Assembly: GCA_030041195.1 (NCBI GenBank)
Contig: JASHOI010000601.1
Span: 1 to 6,559 of the forward strand
Length of the DNA stretch: 6,559 nucleotides
From: Streptosporangiaceae bacterium
GTDB lineage: Bacteria > Actinomycetota > Actinomycetes > Streptosporangiales > Streptosporangiaceae
Direction: 5' to 3'
The translations under genes were made by a program, and so were the position numbers. A model generated the notes under the pieces. It saw only the letters and a program-made list of their open reading frames with translations, did no database searches and had not been told where the DNA came from. Below, piece after piece: positions 1-5,268 of the stretch (the first letter of the stretch is position 1; each line of letters starts with the position of its first letter).

Positions 1-617
1 GCGAGCCGGCGGCCGCGCCGGCCACCCGCGCCCACCCGCCGGCGTTGCGCAGCCCGGGCCTGCGGGTGCTGGCCGCGATGAGCGTCGCCCTCGGCGCCAT
101 GTTCGTCGCCGTCGACCTGGCCACGATCGCCTTTGCCCAGCATCACGGCGACAAGTCGATGGCGGGCCCGCTGCTCGGGCTCTACGGAACGGGCAGCGCG
201 ATCGCGGGCGTGTGGTACGGGACCCGCAACTGGCGGGCAGGCCAGGCGTCCCGGCTGACCGCGGCGCTGGCCGTGACCGTGCTGGGCGTGGCGCCGCTCG
301 GCTTCATGCCGGGCGTCGGGCCGATGGCCGCGGCCATCACGATCGCCGGGCTTGGCATCGCTGCCACGCTGGCCAGTTCCTACCGCATGGCCGAGATGAG
401 CGTGCCGGCCGGGCAGCGCACCGAGGCGATGTCGTGGCTGACCACGGCCGCTGCCGCCGGGACCGCGCTGGGCGCGCCGCTGGCCGGGAGCCTGATCGAC
501 GCCCGCGGCGCGACCGCCGGGTACCTGTTCGCCTTCGGCGCCGGCCTGCTCGGCCTCACCATCGTGGTTCTCCGCCGCGCCGACCTGGCCGCGCCGCCGC
601 CGAACCCCGCGCGCTGA
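1..617 (+). CDS. MFS transporter, C-terminal half (5' truncated by window edge)
   Basis: This is the C-terminal part of a 12-helix major facilitator superfamily transporter, an integral membrane carrier driven by an ion gradient. The frame is open from base 3 to the TGA at 615-617, giving about 204 residues. The first 20 or so residues are rich in Ala and Pro, as in the cytoplasmic loop between helices 6 and 7. About six hydrophobic segments follow, as expected for helices 7-12. A late stretch with AGSLIDARGATAGYLF, after an E-x-x-S-W-L segment, matches the usual region around helices 10-12 of drug or sugar efflux MFS proteins. The tail is short and ends in Pro-rich residues. A TTG at 45 could serve as a start, but it would give an implausible half transporter, so the gene very likely begins outside the window. 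The gene converges on the polysaccharide operon and is probably unrelated to it. The substrate cannot be predicted; family assignment is fairly safe. Confidence 0.85.
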   Translation, partial: EPAAAPATRAHPPALRSPGLRVLAAMSVALGAMFVAVDLATIAFAQHHGDKSMAGPLLGLYGTGSAIAGVWYGTRNWRAGQASRLTAALAVTVLGVAPLGFMPGVGPMAAAITIAGLGIAATLASSYRMAEMSVPAGQRTEAMSWLTTAAAAGTALGAPLAGSLIDARGATAGYLFAFGAGLLGLTIVVLRRADLAAPPPNPAR

Positions 618-619
618 TC

Positions 620-685
620 ATCTTCGCGGATTCCTGAAGATCTAGGAGGATCACCGGCGGCATTTGCACGCGAGGCTCCTAGATC
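620..685. terminator. Inverted repeats between convergent genes, possible terminator
   Basis: A perfect 10-bp inverted repeat, GATCTAGGAG at 639-648 and CTCCTAGATC at 676-685, is separated by 27 bases. A second, competing stem pairs ATCTTC at 620-625 with GAAGAT at 636-641 around a 10-base loop, starting 3 bases after the MFS stop. The position between two converging genes suits a bidirectional terminator. There is no T-tract on either strand and the stems are AT-rich for this genome, so a protein-binding site is an alternative. Confidence 0.35.
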
Positions 686-771
686 ATTGGATCTTGAACG
701 CGGGGGGCCGGGCCGGGGGTCACAAACCAGGACATATACCGCGCTGGTGGGGCGGCCGGCGCCGCGGCAGC

Positions 772-814
772 GGGACGGGGGCGGCAGACGGCGGGGGGGC
801 GCTAGGGGGCGGGG
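772..814 (+). other. G-rich tract with quadruplex-forming pattern
   Basis: Guanine runs lie at 772-774, 777-781, 793-799, 805-809 and 811-814 on the plus strand. The 793-814 stretch alone can supply four runs of three or more G with loops of 1, 5 and 1 bases. It straddles the stop codon of the minus-strand glycoside hydrolase, whose mRNA would be C-rich here. In a genome this GC-rich such tracts can arise by chance, so function is speculative. Confidence 0.3.
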
Positions 815-1737
815 CGGATCAGGTTGATGCCGGCGGCGGCCTGGCGGAACGCGGCGACGGCGGCCTGGTCGCCCTCGATGCGCCAGTCCTGGTACCGGTC
901 GCCGCCGTGCTGGTCCACGTCGAACCACACCGAGCCGAGCAGGTGCTGCGCGCGGATCCCGCTGAACACCGCGGCGATGTCCTGCGGCTTCTTGCCGGTG
1001 CCCGGCCCGACGCCGACCTCGGACAGCAGGATCGGCTTGCTGGTGATGCTGCGGACCTGGGCGACCGAGGAGCCGAACACGCTGCCGTAGCTGTTGGACG
1101 GCCGGGCGAGGTAGCCGTCGATGCCGACCCAGGTGACGTACGCCGCGCCGGGCCAGTACGGCCGGATCGGCGCGGTCCCGCTGTGGCTGATCGTCCACAG
1201 CCAGGTCACGTGCGTGCCGCCGACCGAGCGGATCGCGGTGACCACGCGCTGCCACGCCGCGACGAACGTGGCCGGGGCAACGTGCCCGGCTCCCCAGCTG
1301 TACCAGTCGCCGTTCATCTCGTGCCCGAACCCGATGATCACCGGATGGCCGAACGCGCGGAGTTGCTCGCCGTAGGAGTGCAGGTAGCCGTCGTAGGCCC
1401 CGGCCGCGATCGCGGCCAGGCTGATGTTCGTCGGCTGGATCTGCACGATGAGCTCGGCGCCGTGCGCCAGCGCCTCGCCGGCGAACCGGCCGGGGAACCC
1501 CGAGCCCCAGCGGCTGTAGTAGAGCAGCAGGTTGGGCCGCTGCCCCGTCGCCGCGGTGAACTCGGTGACCTGCTGGTAGGACGACGGGGTGCCGGGCTCG
1601 TACACCCCGAGGTACCGCCCGGCCGACGCCTGCGGCCCGGGCGCGGTCAGCCGCAGCACGATGTAGGCGGCGATCACCACGGCCGCCGCCAGCAGGAGCA
1701 GCCGCCGCGCCGACGTCATCCGCCTCGCCTGGGTCAT
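802..1737 (-). CDS. GH26-like glycoside hydrolase, membrane-anchored or secreted
   Basis: Predicted 311-residue extracytoplasmic glycosidase resembling family GH26 (beta-mannanases and related endo-acting retaining enzymes of clan GH-A). Residues 11-30 form a hydrophobic segment after an Arg-rich start (RRMTSARR), acting as a signal anchor or as a signal peptide cleaved near ASA|G at 37-40. The catalytic domain fills residues 42-305. GHEMNGDWYSW (138-148) carries the expected acid/base Glu140, and KPILLSEVG (234-242) carries the expected nucleophile Glu240. YVTWVGIDGY (200-209) and VWFDVDQ (270-276) match conserved strands of the GH26 barrel. The ATG at 1737 overlaps the TGA of the upstream synthase gene as ATGA and has no strong Shine-Dalgarno sequence, so translation is probably coupled. 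As the last gene of a synthase operon it probably trims or releases the polymer, a role like that of BcsZ beside cellulose synthase. Family is fairly sure; substrate is unknown and need not be mannan. Confidence 0.86.
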   Translation of the reverse strand: MTQARRMTSARRLLLLAAAVVIAAYIVLRLTAPGPQASAGRYLGVYEPGTPSSYQQVTEFTAATGQRPNLLLYYSRWGSGFPGRFAGEALAHGAELIVQIQPTNISLAAIAAGAYDGYLHSYGEQLRAFGHPVIIGFGHEMNGDWYSWGAGHVAPATFVAAWQRVVTAIRSVGGTHVTWLWTISHSGTAPIRPYWPGAAYVTWVGIDGYLARPSNSYGSVFGSSVAQVRSITSKPILLSEVGVGPGTGKKPQDIAAVFSGIRAQHLLGSVWFDVDQHGGDRYQDWRIEGDQAAVAAFRQAAAGINLIRPAP

Positions 1738-3080
1738 CCCGTAATGATCTCGATCTTGGAACTGCGGGTGTTCCAGCCCTGATTGAACACGGTCGCGATC
1801 CCGTACAGGCGGAGCGGCCGCAGCACCAGCGTCATCCAGGCTATGGCGAACGGCACGAGGAAGAAGGCCTCGAGCCGGTCCAGCCAGCGCTGGTCGCTGC
1901 GGCGGATCGCGAACATCCGGGTCGCCACCAGCCAGCCCCAGACCGCGCCGATGTACAGCATCGTGATCGCGAACCCGTGCGCGTGCCGCCAGTCCACGAC
2001 GATCGCGCCGAGCAGCGCCACGAACGCCAGGAACCACCAGGTTGGCAGCACCGTGAACCACCAGCCCCAGGACCGCATCGACAGGTACCGGATCCGCCAC
2101 ACGTTGCGCACCGACGACCCGCGCATCCAGCGGATCCACTGCCGCATGGTGTGCGAGAACGTCTCCGGGTACATGGCGAAGCACGCGGCGGAGGGCTGCT
2201 GCACCGCGCGCCCGCGGCCGAGCGCGAACGTGGTCAGCATCGAGTCGTCGCCGAGCATCACCGGGTGGCCGAAGAACGTCTCGCCCAGGTAAGCATCCAG
2301 CGTGTCCCGGATCAGGTCGCCCCGGTACAGCGCGAACGTGCCCCGGTTCACCAGCACGTTCCCGCCGGCCACGTTCTGCGCCGAGCAGGTGATGAACTGC
2401 CAGATCAGCGTGTTCACGCTCTTCAGCTTCACCAGCAGGCTCTGGCTGTGGTTCGCGGCGAGCTCGATCCCGGCCACCGACTGCACCCTGGGGTCGGCGA
2501 ACGGCTTGAGGCCCTCCTCGATCGCCAGGCACTCCAGCGCGGTGTCGGAGTCCACGGTGATGAAGATGTCCGCGGTGGGGTCGCTGCGGAAGGTCAGCGC
2601 GTGCGCGCTCTTCTTGCCGCCGTTGGGCTTGCGCACCCAGCTGAAGTCGATCCCCTCCGGGTGATGCGCCTCCCACCACGACCGGACCTCGGAATAGTCC
2701 ACGTCCGAACCGTCATCGACCACCTGAACGCGGTCCGGGCGCCGGATCTGGCTGAGTATCGAGTACACGGTGCGGTCCACGATCTCCGGGTGCTCGTTGT
2801 AGACCGGCACCGTGACCGTCACCTTGAGCCGGTCCAGCTGCCGCCGCTGCTGCGCGGTCACCGTGTACGGGCGCTCCAGCCAGGACAGCAGCCACTGCAC
2901 CCCGATGGCCAGGAACGTCACCGTCCACAGCACGGTCAGCACCCGGTAGTGCACCCAGTAGTCCAGGTACCAGACGTGCCGCGCCAGCGCCAGGACCAGC
3001 ACCACGGTCACGCCCAGCGCCCGCAGCCACCACCGGGGCCGGCGCAGCTCGACGCGCGGGATGTCGTGCTCGTGGGTCAC
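1734..3080 (-). CDS. Processive family-2 glycosyltransferase, hyaluronan synthase-like
   Basis: Predicted 448-residue membrane polysaccharide synthase that polymerises UDP-sugars in the cytoplasm and extrudes the chain through its own membrane domain. Two helices (about 20-36 and 46-66) precede the GT-A catalytic domain (about 86-325). Visible signatures are DDGS (122-125), the metal-binding DSD (177-179), GDD (277-279) with TFFGHPVMLGDD before it, and QWIRW (314-318), the QxxRW motif of processive enzymes. About four hydrophobic segments follow between 338 and 432, and the C-terminus has WNTR (436-439), resembling the WGTR motif of hyaluronan synthases. The segment SAQNVAGGNVLV (233-244) also resembles those enzymes, but the Ser-Gly-Pro that normally follows is replaced by NRGTF (245-249). 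The GTG start at 3080 overlaps the preceding stop (GTGA); a weak AAGGGA lies 11 bases upstream. Product could be hyaluronan-like, chitin-like or another beta-linked polymer. Family certain, product unknown. Confidence 0.92.
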   Translation of the reverse strand: MTHEHDIPRVELRRPRWWLRALGVTVVLVLALARHVWYLDYWVHYRVLTVLWTVTFLAIGVQWLLSWLERPYTVTAQQRRQLDRLKVTVTVPVYNEHPEIVDRTVYSILSQIRRPDRVQVVDDGSDVDYSEVRSWWEAHHPEGIDFSWVRKPNGGKKSAHALTFRSDPTADIFITVDSDTALECLAIEEGLKPFADPRVQSVAGIELAANHSQSLLVKLKSVNTLIWQFITCSAQNVAGGNVLVNRGTFALYRGDLIRDTLDAYLGETFFGHPVMLGDDSMLTTFALGRGRAVQQPSAACFAMYPETFSHTMRQWIRWMRGSSVRNVWRIRYLSMRSWGWWFTVLPTWWFLAFVALLGAIVVDWRHAHGFAITMLYIGAVWGWLVATRMFAIRRSDQRWLDRLEAFFLVPFAIAWMTLVLRPLRLYGIATVFNQGWNTRSSKIEIITG

Positions 3081-3235
3081 AGGTCGTACAGTCCCTTCCC
3101 GCGGCGCCAGCAGCGCCGGATCAGCAGCACCACGACCGCCGTCAGCGGGACCGTGGCGGCGAAGCACCAGCCGACCACGTGCAGGAACGGGCTCGGGGGC
3201 GTTACCGGCAGCAGGTAACTGAGCAGGTCTTTCAT
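3077..3235 (-). CDS. Small single-pass membrane protein (52 residues), unknown function
   Basis: This short gene is not a family I recognise. It encodes 52 residues: a short N-terminal stretch with two prolines (about 10-16), one hydrophobic helix (about 18-39, including VGWCFAATVPLTAVVVLL) and a strongly basic tail, RRCWRRGKG (40-48), ending YDL. The positive-inside rule predicts N-terminus outside and C-terminus in the cytoplasm. Support for it being real is positional. Its ATG at 3235 overlaps the GT-C stop as ATGA, with AAGGAG four bases upstream. Its TGA at 3079-3077 overlaps the GTG of the synthase. The same frame stays open far upstream, but there it is only an Arg/Gly-rich shadow of the GT-C gene. 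Placement directly ahead of the synthase suggests an accessory or stabilising subunit, an inference without a motif to prove it. Confidence 0.72.
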   Translation of the reverse strand: MKDLLSYLLPVTPPSPFLHVVGWCFAATVPLTAVVVLLIRRCWRRGKGLYDL

Positions 3236-4851
3236 CGTGCTCCTTCTGGCGAGGCGGGGTCGTACTGCCAGATCAGGAAGAAGCTGCTGGCCGTGTCGTC
3301 GCGCCACGGAATGCGCGAGATCAGCCGGTAGCCCCGGGTGGCCCGCACCGCGGCCGAGATCGCTTTCTCGTAGCTGATGTCGGCGGGGAACGAGTAGTCG
3401 AGCTCGATGTCCTCGAAGTAGTGGTGCTGGATCGCCAGCCGGAGTGCGGGGATGCCGGTCAGCTCCCTCCTGGCCTGCGCGTCCCAGTAGTAGAAGCCCT
3501 TCAGCGTGTACGTCCGGCCGGGCGGCAGCCGCAGGTAGTACCGGAACACCTCGTCCTCCTCGGCCAGGATCGGCCCGCGGGTGCCCGCGACCACGCGGCT
3601 CATCGCCGCGTCGGCCCGGGACGCGTCCGGCCACCGCGTGTCGAACGTGTGGGCCTGCAGCACGCCGAAGCCGAGCACGACCGCCGCGGTCGCGGGGGCG
3701 ATCCGCCACTTCCAGTACTTGCTGTCCTCGACGGCACGGGCCAGCACGTAGCCCGCGGCGATCGCGCCGAACCAGGCGCCGAACGCGACGTGCTTCTCCA
3801 GGCTGACCGACGTGTGGATGCGGGCCTGCTCGATCGGCGCCAGCAGCACCGCCACCGCCAGCACCGCGCACAGCGCCTGCTCACGCCGGTCCCGCGCGAT
3901 CACCACCGAGCGCATCGCGAGCAGCAGCACGATCCCGATCCACGGCGCGGCGTCCCGAAGCACGTTCCCGGCGGGCACCGTGCCGGGCTGGCGGGCCAGC
4001 GTGCTGAACATGACCCCGGCCAGGTACGAGGGGCCGCCCAAGCACAGCAGCGCGACCACGACGGCCCCGCCCGCGTAACAGGCCAGCCGCGCCGAGCGGA
4101 AGCCGCGGCGCAGCCACCCGCCCCTGGTCGCGGTCAGCCCGGCGACCAGGATCACCACCGGGTCCCACAGCGCGGTCGCGTACTTGGTCGCGTCGGCCAG
4201 CGCGAGCACCAGCCCGGCGAGGACGAGCAGGGGCTCGCTGGCCCAGCCCCGCGCGACGATCACCAGCCAGGACGCCAGCGCGAGCAGGAAGATCGCCATC
4301 GCGTCGTAGGTCGCGAACGAGCCGAGGAACTGGACCGGGCCGAGGAACCCGAACACCGCGGCCGCGCAGACCGCGGCGCGCCGGCCGAACAGCCGGGCGG
4401 TCGCGCCGTACAGCAGGATCGTGGTGGCGAGCATGAACGCCAGCGACAGCAGCCGCGCGGCGGTCAGGCCGCCGTGGGAGTCCGCGATCGCGGCGATGAT
4501 CGGGTAGATGACCGGCGCGCCGGAGAAGTACCGCTGGAACTGCGGGATCTTCGCGCCGTGCAGCAGGTGGGCGATCTCCCAGTGGCCCGACCACAGGTAC
4601 AGGGCCTCGTCGTTGAACGCGGTGTTCGCCCACAGCAGCCGGACCGACAGGCCGGCCTGGATGGCCAGCACGGCCAGCAGCAGCAGCGGCGCGGCGACGC
4701 GAAGCGGCACGCGGATGCGATGTTCGCCCGGTGGACGATCCCCCGGTGCCGGCCGGCTGGCCGGGATCGCGGCGCCGGGCCGGGGTCCGGGCTCTTCTGC
4801 CTGGAGCAACGTTCCGGCCGGGGGCACGGCATCCGCGCGGTCGTCGGTCAA
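3232..4851 (-). CDS. GT-C fold membrane glycosyltransferase (ArnT/PMT-like)
   Basis: Predicted 539-residue multi-pass transferase of the GT39/GT83-like group, which use polyprenyl-phosphate sugars on the outer face of the membrane. A Pro-rich cytoplasmic N-terminus (1-48) precedes the first helix (about 50-73). Directly after it comes NDEALYLW (80-87), with the acidic Asp81-Glu82 pair typical of the first extracytoplasmic loop. About ten further hydrophobic segments extend to residue 400, followed by a soluble C-terminal domain of about 135 residues rich in aromatic residues. I chose the TTG at 4851 because GGAGG lies four bases upstream (4856-4860). An in-frame ATG at 4902 would add 17 residues but has no ribosome binding site and lies in a hairpin; a leaderless start there cannot be excluded. 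It is first in the operon and ends in an ATGA overlap with the small membrane gene. It may decorate the polymer or modify a lipid or protein; donor and acceptor are unknown. Confidence 0.87.
   Translation of the reverse strand: MTDDRADAVPPAGTLLQAEEPGPRPGAAIPASRPAPGDRPPGEHRIRVPLRVAAPLLLLAVLAIQAGLSVRLLWANTAFNDEALYLWSGHWEIAHLLHGAKIPQFQRYFSGAPVIYPIIAAIADSHGGLTAARLLSLAFMLATTILLYGATARLFGRRAAVCAAAVFGFLGPVQFLGSFATYDAMAIFLLALASWLVIVARGWASEPLLVLAGLVLALADATKYATALWDPVVILVAGLTATRGGWLRRGFRSARLACYAGGAVVVALLCLGGPSYLAGVMFSTLARQPGTVPAGNVLRDAAPWIGIVLLLAMRSVVIARDRREQALCAVLAVAVLLAPIEQARIHTSVSLEKHVAFGAWFGAIAAGYVLARAVEDSKYWKWRIAPATAAVVLGFGVLQAHTFDTRWPDASRADAAMSRVVAGTRGPILAEEDEVFRYYLRLPPGRTYTLKGFYYWDAQARRELTGIPALRLAIQHHYFEDIELDYSFPADISYEKAISAAVRATRGYRLISRIPWRDDTASSFFLIWQYDPASPEGAR
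3240..3245 (-). promoter_or_regulatory. Ribosome binding site of the 52-residue membrane protein
   Basis: AAGGAG on the minus strand lies four bases before the ATG at 3235, inside the last codons of the GT-C gene. It is the clearest internal ribosome binding site of the operon and fixes the start of the small gene within an otherwise long open frame. Confidence 0.7.
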
Positions 4852-4855
4852 GCGT

Positions 4856-4860
4856 CCTCC
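4856..4860 (-). promoter_or_regulatory. Ribosome binding site favouring the TTG start of the GT-C gene
   Basis: GGAGG on the minus strand lies four bases before the TTG at 4851. It is the only strong Shine-Dalgarno match near the 5' end of the operon's first gene and is the reason for preferring TTG over the ATG at 4902. Confidence 0.55.
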
Positions 4861-4898
4861 GGTTTCGCATGGCAATGGGAGCCAGCCCCCCGGCTCTG

Positions 4899-4913
4899 CC
4901 ATTCACGGAATGG
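4899..4913. repeat. Short hairpin in the 5' leader of the operon
   Basis: CCATTC (4899-4904) and GAATGG (4908-4913) are perfect inverted arms around three bases. In the minus-strand transcript the hairpin would lie 48-62 bases upstream of the TTG start and would enclose the alternative ATG at 4902. It is short, and its role, if any, is unknown. Confidence 0.4.
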
Positions 4914-4952
4914 TGCGATGCGGTCTGGCTGTGCTGCTGCACCCGGGCGCGA

Positions 4953-4980
4953 CGCGATCATGACTGCGCGATCATGACTG
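4953..4980. repeat. Perfect 14-bp tandem duplication, possible regulator site
   Basis: CGCGATCATGACTG occurs twice head to tail with no mismatch (4953-4966 and 4967-4980). Each copy contains the palindrome TCATGA (4958-4963 and 4972-4977), so the two cores are spaced 14 bp apart. It lies about 100 bases upstream of the operon's first start codon, at the GC-rich edge of the AT-rich region. It may be a paired regulator binding site or a recent slippage duplication. Confidence 0.6.
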
Positions 4981-5084
4981 TTCGCCACAAGATGGTCAGA
5001 CAGGCACAGAACCTACCAGCGGAACATACTACAAAGCACTCTTAATGGCTGCGATTACCGTAAAATCTGCGTTAAGGCTGAATG

Positions 5085-5109
5085 AAACCTTTACATTTAC
5101 GAAAGGTTT
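5085..5109. repeat. 8-bp inverted repeat in the AT-rich control region
   Basis: AAACCTTT (5085-5092) and AAAGGTTT (5102-5109) are perfect inverted copies separated by nine bases. The hexamer TTTACA also occurs twice here, 17 bp apart (5090-5095 and 5107-5112). The layout is like an operator for a dimeric regulator and overlaps the candidate -35 element of the epimerase promoter. No specific regulator family is recognised. Confidence 0.5.
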
Positions 5110-5134
5110 ACAGACACCATAAGCTGGTATTTAT
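5107..5134 (+). promoter_or_regulatory. galE: Candidate promoter of the epimerase gene
   Basis: TTTACA (5107-5112) resembles a -35 box, and TATTTAT (5128-5134) resembles a -10 box with a spacing of 15-16 bp, slightly short. It lies about 135 bases before the epimerase ATG. An alternative -10, TAGGAT at 5194-5199, is closer to the gene but has no good -35. Neither is proven. Confidence 0.3.
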
Positions 5135-5138
5135 CAGC
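5123..5138. promoter_or_regulatory. 16-bp near-palindrome overlapping the candidate -10 box
   Basis: GCTGGTATTTATCAGC pairs over seven positions on each side of the two central bases, with a single G:T exception. It overlaps the candidate -10 element of the epimerase promoter, a position suited to a repressor operator. No regulator can be named from the sequence. Confidence 0.4.
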
Positions 5139-5268
5139 CCGCACGTCTCATAGGCGCGGCCGAGTCAGTTTCCTCTTATACCTACCCAATTTATAGGATT
5201 ATTGAGGCGTACTCGGGGAGTAGGCTCCGTGCGTCAGTGCTGCTCACCCGCGAACGAAAGGACGGGCG

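Larger units (their letters stand above)
4852..5268. promoter_or_regulatory. AT-rich divergent control region between operon and epimerase
   Basis: About 417 bases without a convincing gene separate the operon from the divergent epimerase. The part from about 4980 to 5215 is much richer in A and T than anything else here: 23 of 60 bases are G or C at 5041-5100. It holds a tandem 14-bp repeat, an inverted repeat and a near-palindrome, listed separately. Both transcription units must start within or near it, so shared regulation is plausible. No promoter for the minus-strand operon could be assigned with confidence; TAGTAT and TAGGTT on the minus strand around 5015-5035 are possible -10 elements, but without a good -35. 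Confidence 0.65.

Noticed and set aside
664..1782. Long plus-strand open frame opposite the hydrolase gene
   Set aside because: Composition is Arg/Gly/Ala/Asp-rich without any recognisable domain, and it lies antisense to a gene with clear catalytic motifs. It is a GC-rich shadow frame.
802..2679. A 625-residue reading of the hydrolase frame extending into the synthase gene
   Set aside because: The upstream half is a shadow of the synthase; the coupled ATG at 1737 immediately precedes a proper signal-anchor segment.
1734..3080. Annotation as hyaluronan synthase (hasA)
   Set aside because: The Ser-Gly-Pro motif is missing and no UDP-glucose dehydrogenase gene is nearby, so a product-specific name is not supported.
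1977..3218. Long plus-strand open frame opposite the synthase gene
   Set aside because: The translation is dominated by Arg, His, Pro and Gln with no domain, while the opposite strand carries intact GT2 motifs.
3077..3871. A 264-residue reading of the small membrane protein frame
   Set aside because: Residues before the ATG at 3235 are Arg/Gly-rich shadow of the GT-C gene. The AAGGAG site and ATGA overlap mark the true start.
3421..4977. 518-residue plus-strand open frame opposite the GT-C gene
   Set aside because: Low-complexity Arg/Gln/Gly/Asp content, no ribosome binding site of note, and antisense to a well-formed membrane protein.
4953..4980. Tandem repeat as part of a CRISPR array
   Set aside because: Only two adjoining copies of 14 bp with no spacers between them, and no cas genes in the window.
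4980..5215. AT-rich stretch as a mobile element remnant or attachment site
   Set aside because: No transposase or integrase fragment, no terminal inverted repeats, no tRNA end and no flanking target duplication were seen; a promoter region explains it better.
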